64,000 nucleotides of DNA from Streptomyces malaysiensis subsp. samsunensis (GTDB taxonomy: Bacteria; Actinomycetota; Actinomycetes; Streptomycetales; Streptomycetaceae): the NCBI RefSeq assembly GCF_024519315.1, contig NZ_JANIIC010000015.1, positions 62,001 to 126,000 on the forward strand. The letters run 5' to 3'. The position numbers were made by a program, and so were the translations under genes. The notes beneath the pieces are model-generated. The model saw only the letters and a program-made list of their open reading frames with translations. It had not been told where the DNA came from and ran no database searches. Of the stretch, positions 16,565-25,383 are shown piece by piece (positions within the stretch are counted from its first letter, which is position 1; each line of letters opens with the position of its first letter).

Positions 16565-17422
16565 ATGAGAAAAACCGTGCGCAACACCGTGATCGGTCTG
16601 CTCTCCGCGACCGCGCTCGCCGCCACTCCCTGGTTGACCGCCCCGGCCACGGCCACGACCACCCCCCAGGCGAAAGCCGCCGCGGCCGAGTTCACCGACA
16701 ACTTCGACGGCGCGGCGGGCAGCGCGGTCGACGGCTCCAAGTGGGGCCTGGAGACCGGTGACAACGTCAACAACCACGAGCGGCAGTACTACACCGACGG
16801 CAACAAGAACGCGGCGCTGGACGGCAACGGCAACCTTGTCATCACCGCCCGCAAGGAGAACCCGGCCAACTACAACTGCTGGTACGGCCAGTGTGAGTAC
16901 ACCTCCGCGCGGCTGAACACCGCGCAGAAGTTCACCACCGCCTCCGGCCATGTCGAGGCCCGGATGAAGCTGCCCCAGGGCCAGGGCATGTGGCCCGCCT
17001 TCTGGATGCTCGGCGACGACATCGGCAGCGCGGGCTGGCCCAACTGCGGTGAGATAGACATCATGGAGAACGTGGGCTTCGAGCCCAGCACCGTCCACGG
17101 CACCCTGCACGGCCCCGGCTACTCCGGCGAGGGCGGCATCGGCGCCGGCTACACCCTGCCCGACGGCGGCAAGTTCTCCGACGGCTTCCACACCTTCGCC
17201 ATCGACTGGTCGCCCAACAAGATCACCTGGTCCGTCGACGGCAACGTCTACCAGACCCGCACCCCCTCGGACCTCAACGGCAACCGCTGGGTCTTCGACC
17301 ACCCCTTCTACATCATCCTCAACCTGGCCGTCGGCGGTTACTGGCCCGGCGACCCGGACGGCAACACCTCCTTCCCGCAGCAGCTGGTCGTCGACTACGT
17401 CAAGGTGACGGGCGGCAGCTGA
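16565..17422 (+). CDS. Secreted GH16 endo-beta-1,3-glucanase (laminarinase type)
   Basis: 285 residues with a Sec signal peptide (MRKTVRNTVIGLLSATALAA and on to about residue 33, with an ATA-type cleavage region). A single GH16 domain follows. The catalytic motif is EIDIMENVG, with nucleophile Glu163 and acid/base Glu168. Family motifs YTSARLNT, GHVEARMKLPQGQGMWPAFW and HTFAIDW are present. The FWMLG and GEIDIMEN context fits beta-1,3-glucanases. No carbohydrate-binding module is attached. AGGAAGG lies upstream of the ATG. The gene follows ROK 2, which is a likely local regulator. Confidence 0.93.
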   Translation: MRKTVRNTVIGLLSATALAATPWLTAPATATTTPQAKAAAAEFTDNFDGAAGSAVDGSKWGLETGDNVNNHERQYYTDGNKNAALDGNGNLVITARKENPANYNCWYGQCEYTSARLNTAQKFTTASGHVEARMKLPQGQGMWPAFWMLGDDIGSAGWPNCGEIDIMENVGFEPSTVHGTLHGPGYSGEGGIGAGYTLPDGGKFSDGFHTFAIDWSPNKITWSVDGNVYQTRTPSDLNGNRWVFDHPFYIILNLAVGGYWPGDPDGNTSFPQQLVVDYVKVTGGS

Positions 17423-17717
17423 CGTCTGCTGCCGATGTGGAAGCCCACTGAGCGGTGGCTTCGCTGGTCAGCATGGGGCGGACCGCCTCCGGGACCACCG
17501 CGACGAGGGCTTCCACATCGGCCCCCGGGGTGAACCAGCCGCCCGGCACGACCGGGGGACGGACGCCGCCGAAGACGACGAACGGACCGTCGTACGTGGC
17601 CCGGTCGGGGGCGGGCGAGCGGCTACGGGGATGGGCCTCGATGCGGAGTCGGTCCTCGTTCGGCCCTCCGCACCCGTATGATTGGTATCCACTCCCATGT
17701 ACGGAGTTGGGGGCCAG

Positions 17718-18026
17718 ATGACTGCCACGTGGTGGCTTATGCAAGGTGAGGCCGCGGTCGGCGAGTTGCGGCAGTACGGGGTCGACCAGCCCGTTTTTCT
17801 GTGTCACTTCACGCCGGGACCGGCCTGGGAGGCCGTCCGGGAACAGTTCGAGGCGTGGTCCGCGCTGCGTGGACCGGACCCCGACGGCAGCCGTACTGCC
17901 AAGGTCATCCGGTCCATCATGGACCTCGGACTGCGGCTTGTGCCCACCGACGACAGCCCGTCGATGGCGCTGTTCACCGAATGCATCCTGCGCATCGACG
18001 GCCATACCGCCCGGTTGCGCTATTGA
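17718..18026 (+). CDS. Conserved-looking hypothetical protein
   Basis: 102 residues from ATG 17718, preceded by a GGGG-containing site; the frame is open to 17682. It begins MTATWWLMQGEAAVGELRQY and continues with an amphipathic mixed region (PAWEAVREQFEAWSAL). There is no signal peptide, membrane segment or known motif. Codon bias is typical of the genome, so it is probably real. It lies 60 bp before the peroxiredoxin gene on the same strand. The function is unknown. Confidence 0.6.
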   Translation: MTATWWLMQGEAAVGELRQYGVDQPVFLCHFTPGPAWEAVREQFEAWSALRGPDPDGSRTAKVIRSIMDLGLRLVPTDDSPSMALFTECILRIDGHTARLRY

Positions 18027-18086
18027 CTCGGCGGCTCGTGAGGAGTCCGTGCGGCAGGGGCTGGGATCGCCCGGTAGCGTGCGGTC

Positions 18087-18542
18087 ATGAACATCGGTGA
18101 TGTGGTCGAGGACTTCGAACTGCCGGATGAGACCGGCGCTGTCCGTTCGCTCAGTGGGCTGTTGGTGGACGGTCCGGTGGTGCTGTTCTTCTATCCGGCG
18201 GCCTTCACCCCCGGCTGTACCAAACAGGCGTGTCACTTCCGGGACATCGCGGCGGAGTTCAAGGCGCTCGGCGCCCAGCCGGTCGGGATCAGCGCCGATT
18301 CGGTCGAGAAGCAGGCGGAGTTCGCCCATGCGTACTCCTTCGGCTATCCGCTGCTGTCGGACCCGGAGGGGACCGTGCGGGCGCGGTTCGGGGTGAAGCG
18401 GGGGATCGCGGCGGTGCCGACCAAGCGGGTCACCTTTGTGATTGATACCGATCGCAAGGTGCTGGAGATCGTCAAGAGTGAGTTTCGGATGGGTGTGCAC
18501 GCGGATCGGGCAATTGAGGCTTTGCGCGGCAGAAGCGCGTAA
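18087..18542 (+). CDS. Peroxiredoxin (BCP/AhpE-like thiol peroxidase)
   Basis: 151 residues with a thioredoxin fold. The active site is FYPAAFTPGCTKQACHF, with peroxidatic Cys44 and a second cysteine, Cys49, positioned as the resolving residue of atypical 2-Cys PrxQ/BCP enzymes. The P-A-(A)-F-T-P-G-C pattern and the downstream PTKRVTFVID support the family. It reduces hydroperoxides using thioredoxin-like donors in the cytosol. The start is ATG 18087 (MNIGDVVEDFELPDETG). The gene is convergent with lacZ. Confidence 0.92.
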   Translation: MNIGDVVEDFELPDETGAVRSLSGLLVDGPVVLFFYPAAFTPGCTKQACHFRDIAAEFKALGAQPVGISADSVEKQAEFAHAYSFGYPLLSDPEGTVRARFGVKRGIAAVPTKRVTFVIDTDRKVLEIVKSEFRMGVHADRAIEALRGRSA

Positions 18543-18937
18543 GGCCGCGGGACGCGGGGGTCCTTCCCCACCCCGCCCCTCCCCGAAACCGGGGCCCAGC
18601 CCCGGCCCCCACCGGGGCTCCGCCCCACCCCCCACTCCGGGGCTCCGCCCCCGAGCCCCCGCTTGGGTTCCGCCCCGGACGCCCCTTCGGGGGCTGCGCC
18701 CCCGGCCCCCGCCGGAGCTTCACCTCAGCCCCTTTCGGGGGCTTCGCCCCCCAACCCCCGCCGAGGGCTGCGTCCCAGACTCCGTTCGCGGGGCTCCGTC
18801 CCCCGACCCCGCCGAACCCAGCCCCGCCCCTTGGGCTGTCCCTGGTGGGCTCGCTACGGGGGCATGGGCCGGGGCCGCGATTGCTATGCGTTCGGGGCGG
18901 GTCGAGGGGCTGCCGTCGCGCTTGTTTGGGGGGTGGG
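18543..18937. repeat. Intergenic cluster of GGGGCTCCGCCCC-type hairpins
   Basis: About 400 bp of very GC-rich non-coding DNA with many short hairpins of the type GGGGCTCCGCCCC, GGGGCTTCGCCCC and GGGGCTGCGCCCC, each with a 3-nt loop. The same type of unit occurs at 31563-31627. I see no gene here. The hairpins may act together as terminators or as a repetitive extragenic element. Confidence 0.7.
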
Positions 18938-18940
18938 GGC

Positions 18941-18980
18941 GTACGGTCGGGTTGGGTGTTGGGGGGCGGCCCGACCGTAC
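18941..18980. terminator. Hairpin between peroxiredoxin and lacZ
   Basis: GTACGGTCGGG (18941-18951) is perfectly complementary to CCCGACCGTAC (18970-18980), with an 18-nt loop. It lies 12 bp beyond the lacZ stop, between convergent genes. Confidence 0.65.
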
Positions 18981-18992
18981 GTAACCGTCGGG

Positions 18993-21923
18993 TCAGGTCA
19001 GCCGCGAGAAGGTGAACGAGAACTCCGCGGACGTCGCGTTCAGGCGGTGTTCGGCCAGCACTCCCGGGCCGCAGGACTGGCTGCCGATGCCGTGCTGGCC
19101 GTGGTCCAGGTTCAGCCACACCGTGTCGTTCGACGGGTCGAGATCCGGTGTGTGCTCGGCCGCGTCGAGCTGCTCGGTGGTCCAGCGGCGCGCGGTGAAC
19201 CAGAAGGCCGGGTCGCCCTCGATCCGGACCCCCGAGCCGTCGGGCGCGGTCAGCCGCGCCCAGCGGACGTCGATCCGGGCGCCGTTCTCCTGGGGGCGGA
19301 CGTATGGCGTCTGGAGTTCGTCCACCGGCAGCGCCCACCGCCCCACCCGGGCGGCCGTGCGGGTGTCCGGGTACGCCTCGCCGGGGCCGCCGCCGAACCA
19401 CTCGGCGTCGCCCAGTGCCGCCGGGACCCCGAGCCGCAGGCCCAGGCGCGGCAGTGGGCAGGGCCACTCGCCCAGCGGGGTGACGGAGACGGCCAGGCTC
19501 AGCCGTCCGGCCGCGTCGGCGGTCCAGCGGTAGACCGTCTCCAGGCCGATGTCCACGGCGGCGGGCGCGACACGGGTACGGACGGTCAGCGCACCGTCCG
19601 GTGTCGTCTCCACCGCGTCGGTGCGGTGCCGCACCCGATGCAGGCCGAGCCGGCGCCAGATGACGCCCCAGCGCTCGTCCGGCTGCCAGGACGCGCCGTT
19701 GTCGTTGTCGGTGGGCGCGCGCCAGATGTCCAGGCGGGGCGGCTCGGTGACGGGGAGCCCGCCGAGGGACGTCAGGGCGCCGGTGGCCGCGTCGAAGACG
19801 CCGGGGCCGAGCACGATCCGGTCGCCTTCGCGGCGCGGCGCCTCCCCGGAGGCGAGGGCGCGCGCCCCGGCGCCAGGGGCGGTGGCGGGGAGCTGGGCCC
19901 AGGCCACCGTATGGCCCGCCTCCGCCCACGCCGTCGCGGCCGCGAGCCGCGCCTCGACGGTCCACCAGGTCTCCGCCCCCGCCTCGGCGCCGGGCGGCGG
20001 GGCCGGGAGCTTCAGCTCGACGGACTCGCCCGGGGGCAGCGGCGGCACCGTCAGTTCACCCGAGCCGATCGCCTCGCCCTCGGCCTCATAGGTCCAGGTG
20101 AAGGCTAGATGGGATAGATCGGCGAAGTCGTGGCCGTTCGTGATCCGGACCGTGCCATCCGCCTCGTCGCCCTCGATCCGCACCGGCTCGATGACCTTCT
20201 TGTACTCGATCAAGCCGGGGGAGGGGGTGCGGTCGGGGAAGACCAGCCCGTCGCATACGAAGTTCCCGTCGTGCAGCTCTTCGCCGAAGTCCCCGCCGTA
20301 CACATGGTAGAAGCGGCCGTCGGGGGCGCGCCGGGTGAAGCCGTGGTCGATCCACTCCCACACGAAACCGCCCTGGCAGCGCTCATGCGCCTCGAAGAGC
20401 CGCTGGTACTCGCTCAGCCCGCCAGGACCGTTGCCCATGGCGTGGGCGTATTCGCACTGGATGAACGGCAGCGCCCGGCGCTTCGCGTCCAGCTCCGGAT
20501 CGCTCCACGGCGGCTCGGTGCGCCGGCCGATCAGGTCGACCTCCTCGTGCGGCGCGTACATCCGTGAGTAGACGTCCGTGTCGGCGCAGGAGTGGTCGCC
20601 CTCGTAGTGGATCACCCGGGACGGGTCGCGCTCCCGGATCCAGTCGGCCATGGCGGACAGCCCGCGCCCCGTGCCGCACTCATTGCCCAGCGACCACATC
20701 ACCACGGCCGGGTGGTTCTTGTCCCGCTCGACCATCCGCTCGGCGCGGTCGAGCAGCGCCGGGGTCCAGCGGTCGTCGTCCACCGGGTTGTTCCGCCAGT
20801 CCAGCACGCCGAAGCCATGGGTCTCCAGATCGCATTCGTCGATGACCCACAGCCCCAGCTCGTCGCAGAGCCCGAGGAAGGCCGGATGCGGCGGATAGTG
20901 GCTGGTGCGCACGGCGTTGATGTTGTGCCGCTTCATCAGCACCAGATCGCGGCGCATGGTCGCGAGGTCCACGGCCCGCCCGTTTTCCGGGTGGAACTCA
21001 TGCCGGTTGACGCCACGGAAGAGCACCCGCCGGCCGTTGACCTTGAGCAGCCCGTCCTCGATCACCACGGTACGGAACCCCACGCGCAGCGAGACGCTCT
21101 CGCCCACCGTGGTCAGCCACGCCTCGTACAGCCGGGGCGTCTCCGCCGTCCACGGCTCGACGGGGACGGTGGCGCTCTCCCCGGTGGCCAGGTCGAGCCC
21201 CAGCTCGGGGACGGTGATCCGGCCGCCGGGGTCGGAGTCGATCCGCAGGGTGCCCTCGCCGGTGGTGTGGTCGTACGAGGCGTGGACGAAGTAGTCGGCG
21301 AGCGAGCCCTCGGGGCGGTGCTCCAGCGTCACCTCGCGGAAGATGCCGGGCAGCCACCACTGGTCCTGGTCCTCGAGATAGCTTCCGGAGGACCACTGGT
21401 GGACGCGGACGGCCAGCACGTTCCCCGACGGCTCGAGCAGACCCCCGACCGGGAACTCATGCGGCAGCCGGCTGCCCTTGAAGGTGCCGAGCTCCTCGCC
21501 GTTGAGCCAGACCCGGGCGCAGGATTCGACGCCCTCGAAGCGCAGCACCGCGTCCCCGCCGTCCGGCCAGTCGCGGGGCAGGTCGAAGACGCGCAGATGG
21601 TCGCCGGTCGGGTTCTCGGCGGGGACGTGCGGCGGGTCCACCGGGAAGGGGTAGCGCACATTGGTGTAGATCGGCGCCCCGTGGCCGTGCAGCACCCAGT
21701 GGCCGGGCACCGGGATCTCGTCCCAGCCGCGGGCGTCGTAGCCGGGGCGGGCGAAGGCGTCGTCCTCGGTGGTGGCGGTCGGTGACAGCCGGAAGGACCA
21801 CGTCCCGTTCAGGCTCAGCCGCGCGGCGTCGGAGGACGGGGTCCAGGGTCGGGGCGGCAGCGTTCCCGCGCCGGGGGAGACGTCCTCGTAGTAGGGCAGT
21901 GGCGTGTGCTGCGTGGAGCTCAT
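18993..21923 (-). CDS. lacZ: GH2 beta-galactosidase (LacZ type)
   Basis: 976 residues, close to the E. coli LacZ length. It has an N-terminal jelly roll (SLNGTWSFRL; IPVPGHWVLHG; NVRYPFPVDPP), an immunoglobulin-like domain, the catalytic TIM barrel, a second Ig-like domain and the C-terminal beta-sandwich (small-chain domain, from about 700). Acid/base Glu415 is in SLGNECGTG and nucleophile Glu491 is in IQCEYAHAMGNG. There is no signal peptide, so it acts on imported galactosides. The TGA of an ABC permease remnant lies 12 bp upstream of the ATG. This implies lacZ once ended a transporter operon that has since been deleted. Confidence 0.94.
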   Translation of the reverse strand: MSSTQHTPLPYYEDVSPGAGTLPPRPWTPSSDAARLSLNGTWSFRLSPTATTEDDAFARPGYDARGWDEIPVPGHWVLHGHGAPIYTNVRYPFPVDPPHVPAENPTGDHLRVFDLPRDWPDGGDAVLRFEGVESCARVWLNGEELGTFKGSRLPHEFPVGGLLEPSGNVLAVRVHQWSSGSYLEDQDQWWLPGIFREVTLEHRPEGSLADYFVHASYDHTTGEGTLRIDSDPGGRITVPELGLDLATGESATVPVEPWTAETPRLYEAWLTTVGESVSLRVGFRTVVIEDGLLKVNGRRVLFRGVNRHEFHPENGRAVDLATMRRDLVLMKRHNINAVRTSHYPPHPAFLGLCDELGLWVIDECDLETHGFGVLDWRNNPVDDDRWTPALLDRAERMVERDKNHPAVVMWSLGNECGTGRGLSAMADWIRERDPSRVIHYEGDHSCADTDVYSRMYAPHEEVDLIGRRTEPPWSDPELDAKRRALPFIQCEYAHAMGNGPGGLSEYQRLFEAHERCQGGFVWEWIDHGFTRRAPDGRFYHVYGGDFGEELHDGNFVCDGLVFPDRTPSPGLIEYKKVIEPVRIEGDEADGTVRITNGHDFADLSHLAFTWTYEAEGEAIGSGELTVPPLPPGESVELKLPAPPPGAEAGAETWWTVEARLAAATAWAEAGHTVAWAQLPATAPGAGARALASGEAPRREGDRIVLGPGVFDAATGALTSLGGLPVTEPPRLDIWRAPTDNDNGASWQPDERWGVIWRRLGLHRVRHRTDAVETTPDGALTVRTRVAPAAVDIGLETVYRWTADAAGRLSLAVSVTPLGEWPCPLPRLGLRLGVPAALGDAEWFGGGPGEAYPDTRTAARVGRWALPVDELQTPYVRPQENGARIDVRWARLTAPDGSGVRIEGDPAFWFTARRWTTEQLDAAEHTPDLDPSNDTVWLNLDHGQHGIGSQSCGPGVLAEHRLNATSAEFSFTFSRLT

Positions 21924-21935
21924 CGTTCTCCTCGG

Positions 21936-22010
21936 TCAGCCCTTGATACCGGTCTGTGCCACACCCTGCACCAGTCGGCGCCGGAGGGACACGAAGACCA
22001 CCGAAGACGA
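21936..22010 (-). pseudogene. 3' stump of a carbohydrate ABC transporter permease
   Basis: About 25 codons in frame on the minus strand end VVFVSLRRRLVQGVAQTGIKG before a TGA, 12 bp upstream of lacZ. This is the standard C-terminus of MalG-type sugar permeases (F-x-x-x-R-x-x-V-x-G-(I/V/L)-x-x-(T)-G-x-K-G). The sequence stops matching at about 22010 and runs into the upstream region of the DUF4180 gene. The rest of the transporter is absent. Confidence 0.7.
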
Positions 22011-22074
22011 GGACAAGTGGCGGGACTCGTAATGCCGTCGACCGCGCCCGTGTGCGGCAATTAGCCTGGCCGCC

Positions 22075-22437
22075 ATGAGCGACCTGCGAACGATCCATGA
22101 CGTCCCCGTCCTGATGTGCGCCGCCGACGGCGAGACCATCGGCGCCGAACGCGACGCGCTGGATCTCATCGGCAACGCCTCGTACCAGGGTGCCCAGTGG
22201 GTCGTGGTCCCGGCCGAGCGGTTCGACGAGGCGTTCTTCCGGCTGAGCACGCGCGTCGCCGGGGACATCGTCCAGAAGTTCGTCACCTACCGGATGGGGC
22301 TGGTCGTCCTCGGTGACATCTCCCGCCATACGGAGGGCAGTTCGGCGCTGCGGGACTTCGTCCGTGAGTGCAACCGGGGGCGGCAGACGTGGTTCCTGGC
22401 GGACGTCGAGGAGCTGCGGGAGCGGCTCAAGAGCTGA
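22075..22437 (+). CDS. DUF4180 domain protein
   Basis: 120 residues covering the whole DUF4180 domain, including DALDLIGNASYQGAQWVVVP, the RLSTRVAGDIVQKF segment and the ending RQTWFLADVEELRERL. The domain resembles STAS-like small proteins found near stress or regulatory genes, but its activity is not known. There is no signal peptide. It is divergent from lacZ across 150 bp that also contains the permease stump. It converges with the penicillin-binding protein gene. Confidence 0.85.
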   Translation: MSDLRTIHDVPVLMCAADGETIGAERDALDLIGNASYQGAQWVVVPAERFDEAFFRLSTRVAGDIVQKFVTYRMGLVVLGDISRHTEGSSALRDFVRECNRGRQTWFLADVEELRERLKS

Positions 22438-22489
22438 TCGGCCGAAGTGCTCAGCGGCCGAGGCACCGACGGGGAACTCGGGGGAGGGG

Positions 22490-24091
22490 TCAGCCCGCTT
22501 CGAGTACGGCGCGGACGACCGGCCCGGCGGCGTCCCCGCCGTGCCCACCGCCGGTGACCACGGCGGCGGCCGCCACATCGTTCCGATAGGCGGTGAACCA
22601 GGCGTTGGTCTTGGGCTGGCCGTCGATCTCGGCCGAACCCGTCTTGGCGCCTATGTCACCGGTGAGCCCGGACATCGCGCGGGCGGCGGTGCCGCTGGTC
22701 GCGGTCAGCCGCATCATGGCCTTGAGCTGCGACACGGTGGCCGGGCTGAGGCTGCGGTCGCTGGTGGCGATCTCCCGGTGGTCCACGGAGCGCGGCACGA
22801 TGACGGGCTGTTTGAAGGTGCCGGTCCGGGCGGTGGCCGTGACGGAGGCGATGGTGAGCGGATTCATCTGGACCGCGCCCTGGCCGATCATGGCGGCGGC
22901 CTTGTCGTCGCCACTTCCGCCCGGCACCTCGCCGTCGAAGGTGGTGACGCCCACCCGCCAGTTCAGCCCGAGCCCGAACACGGTGCGCGCCTCCTGGGCC
23001 AGCGCGCCATCGGGCACGGCTCCGGCGAGCGAGACGAACGCGGTGTTGCAGGACGCCGCGAAGTCCTGTGCGAAGGTGGCGCCGGGGTTCGCGCTCCCCT
23101 CGACGTTGTGGAACGTCATGCCCTGTGCGTACGCCGCCGTCCTCGGGCAGGGCACCGGGCGGCTCGGGCTGACCGTGCCCGCCTCCAGCAGGGTGGCCGC
23201 GGTGACTATCTTGAACGTCGACCCCGGCGCCGTCTGCCCCTGCAACGCGGCGTTGAACTCGGCCTGATCGGAGTTGGCCACCGCCAGGATCTCGCCGGTG
23301 CTGGGTTCGAGCGCCACCACGGAGGCGCCGTCGCGGGTGGCCACCGCCTTCTCCGCGCTCTTCTGCACCCCGGCGTCGAGTGTGGTGCGCAGCGTGCCCG
23401 GGGTGCCCTTCGTCACCACATGAAGCGTCGCCCCGGAGGTGCCGTCGGGCTTGACCGCCGCCACCTCCACCCGCGCCGTGCCGCCCGCGTCCGCCCCGTA
23501 TCTCGCGCGCAGCGCGATCAGCACCGGGTCGAGCGAGGGGTAGCGGCCCTGCCGCAGCTCCTTGCCGTCGCGGTCCAGCACCCGCACCGGTGGATTGTCG
23601 GCCAGGTCCGTCCGCAGGGACTCATCGGCGCCCAGTCGGGGATGGAGGACGGAGGGCCTCCAGTCGACCAGCGGCTTCTTGGTCGTCCGGCCGCGCACCA
23701 CGGTCAGCCGCGACTCATACGTCCAGCTCGATCGGGCCTTGCCGAAGGTCACCTCGGCCTTGACGGTGAACGGCACCGTGGTGCCCCGCGCCGCGCCCGG
23801 GGTGGTCGTCACCCTCTTCACATGGCCGTCGTCGCGATAGCCGCTCAGCGCGCCGATGGCCGACTCGGCGTCATTGGTGAGTCCGGCGGCGAGCATGTCA
23901 TTGCCGTCCGCCCATGCGTCCAGGAACTCCCGCGCGGTCCGCCGGGTCTCGTCCGCGGTCACCGGACCGTCATGGGCCGCGGTGGTGTCGCCGCCGGTCA
24001 CGCCCGTGTAGAGGTTGTATCCGCCGTATCCGGCGATCCCCAGGAGCCCCGTTAAGACCGCCCCGAAGACGACCTTCCCCACCGCCCGCAT
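22490..24091 (-). CDS. Class B penicillin-binding protein (transpeptidase)
   Basis: 533 residues. One N-terminal membrane helix (residues 5-25) is followed by an NTF2-like/MecA_N-type domain (about 45-150), a linker/dimerisation region and the transpeptidase domain (255-530). Active-site motifs are SxxK in PGSTFKIV (Ser291, Lys294), SxN in SCNTAF and KTG in GAKTGSAE. It cross-links peptidoglycan outside the membrane and is a beta-lactam target. The MecA-like N-terminal domain is typical of streptomycete PBPs outside the dcw cluster. A 63-residue gene lies upstream on the same strand. No resistance marker is adjacent. Confidence 0.92.
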   Translation of the reverse strand: MRAVGKVVFGAVLTGLLGIAGYGGYNLYTGVTGGDTTAAHDGPVTADETRRTAREFLDAWADGNDMLAAGLTNDAESAIGALSGYRDDGHVKRVTTTPGAARGTTVPFTVKAEVTFGKARSSWTYESRLTVVRGRTTKKPLVDWRPSVLHPRLGADESLRTDLADNPPVRVLDRDGKELRQGRYPSLDPVLIALRARYGADAGGTARVEVAAVKPDGTSGATLHVVTKGTPGTLRTTLDAGVQKSAEKAVATRDGASVVALEPSTGEILAVANSDQAEFNAALQGQTAPGSTFKIVTAATLLEAGTVSPSRPVPCPRTAAYAQGMTFHNVEGSANPGATFAQDFAASCNTAFVSLAGAVPDGALAQEARTVFGLGLNWRVGVTTFDGEVPGGSGDDKAAAMIGQGAVQMNPLTIASVTATARTGTFKQPVIVPRSVDHREIATSDRSLSPATVSQLKAMMRLTATSGTAARAMSGLTGDIGAKTGSAEIDGQPKTNAWFTAYRNDVAAAAVVTGGGHGGDAAGPVVRAVLEAG

Positions 24092-24161
24092 GGCGTCCCC
24101 CCGATGTTCAACTGTGACCGCTTTTCAGCTGTGGTCGGCTTGTGCGCCGCCCAGTCGCCGC

Positions 24162-24353
24162 TCAGGCGGCCTTCTCCACCTCGCAGCGCAGCGCCCGGGT
24201 GTAGACCTTCAGCAACCGGCTGTACTCGGCCCGCTCCGAAGGCCGCAGTGCCCGGCCCGCCCGGGCCCGCAGAAAGACGCGAATCGCCTCGTTGGCCTGA
24301 TCGGTGGAGGAGGTGGTCAGTAAGCCGGGTTGTTGAGTAGGAGTCGGACGCAT
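24162..24353 (-). CDS. Small conserved-type hypothetical protein
   Basis: 63 residues, MRPTPTQQPGLLTTSSTDQA followed by a predicted helical, basic region (AIRVFLRARAGRALRPSERAEY). Composition and codon use fit a real gene. It lies 70 bp upstream of the PBP gene on the same strand. There are no membrane segments or cysteines. The helical RxRAGRxLxPxERAEY part suggests a small DNA- or protein-binding unit, but no function can be given. Confidence 0.6.
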   Translation of the reverse strand: MRPTPTQQPGLLTTSSTDQANEAIRVFLRARAGRALRPSERAEYSRLLKVYTRALRCEVEKAA

Positions 24354-24543
24354 GCCATAAGACTAGATGCCCCTACCGACAACGGCACCGGCGTAAACCG
24401 CCCAACAGCGGTGTTACCGCCGGTATGTGAGGAACGCCGCATCGTCCGCACGGGTGTTCCCCCTCCATGCCCCCATGGCATATGCCCCGCCACGGCCGGG
24501 GTATGCCTCCTGGAGCCCACGGTGCTCGGCAGCCGCTTCTCCA

Positions 24544-25383
24544 TCAGCTCCGACCAGCGGTTTGCGGCCCGACGAGGATCACTTCGAGAGTGCGGGGGCC
24601 GTGGACGCCTTCGACGCGGTCGAGTTCGATATCGCTGGTCGCGGACGGGCCCGAGATCCAGGTCAACGGGCGGGCCGGGTCGAGGCGTTCGAGCGCCTCC
24701 GGGACGGAACCCACGACCTGGTCCGGGACGCGGATCACACAGATGTGGTGGTCGGGCACCAGGGTGATATGGCGTCGTCCCTGGTCGGGGGCGGCGTCCA
24801 GGACCACCGTGCCGGTCTCCGCGATGGCCACCGCGCAGGCCGTCACCACGCTGGAGACCGCGTCCAGGTCGTGCGGAGTCAGCTCCGCCGCGTCCGGAAC
24901 CCGGCGCACCGCGTCGGGGACGTCGGACAGCCAGGAGGCGGGGAGGCCCGGGGGCACGGCCACGCTGGTCGCGCCGCGGTCGGCGAGGAGACGGGCGATC
25001 AGGGCCGGGAGGGACGGGGCGCCAGGGGCGCCGGGGGCCTCGGGGGCGCCGGTGTGGTCGGGGGTGTCGGCGCGGTGGACGATCGCGCGGTAGTCGGCCA
25101 GGTGCTCCGCGAGGAGGTCCACGGTCTCGGCGGAGCCGCGGTCGCCGTGGACGCGGTGGTAGGTGCGCTCGACCGGCACCTCACCGGGCGTCTCGGCGCG
25201 CGGCACATCGGCCAGGGCGCGGCGGATGCGGGCCATGACCAGGGCACGGGAGCCGAGGCCGGGGGCACCTGGGGCGTGGGGGCCGGGGTCCTGGGTGCTC
25301 CGCGTGCCGGGGGCGTGGGCGCCCTGGGCGCCGGGGTTGCCGGGGTCGTCGGGGTTCCGGGAGCCGGGGTCTCGCGGGGTCAT
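24544..25383 (-). CDS. lutC: L-lactate utilisation protein LutC (LUD domain)
   Basis: About 279 residues. The first 45 are a Pro/Gly/Asp-rich low-complexity tail (GSRNPDDPGNPGAQGAHAPG). The LUD domain follows, ending with ETGTVVLDAAPDQGRRH, VPDHHICVI and the C-terminal TSDIELDRVEGVHGPRTLEV. LutC is the third part of the LutABC complex that oxidises L-lactate to pyruvate. ATG 25383 overlaps the lutB stop (ATGA), so the gene is coupled. An in-frame start further upstream would lie inside lutB. It is last in the minus-strand rhamnose operon. Confidence 0.9.
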   Translation of the reverse strand: MTPRDPGSRNPDDPGNPGAQGAHAPGTRSTQDPGPHAPGAPGLGSRALVMARIRRALADVPRAETPGEVPVERTYHRVHGDRGSAETVDLLAEHLADYRAIVHRADTPDHTGAPEAPGAPGAPSLPALIARLLADRGATSVAVPPGLPASWLSDVPDAVRRVPDAAELTPHDLDAVSSVVTACAVAIAETGTVVLDAAPDQGRRHITLVPDHHICVIRVPDQVVGSVPEALERLDPARPLTWISGPSATSDIELDRVEGVHGPRTLEVILVGPQTAGRS

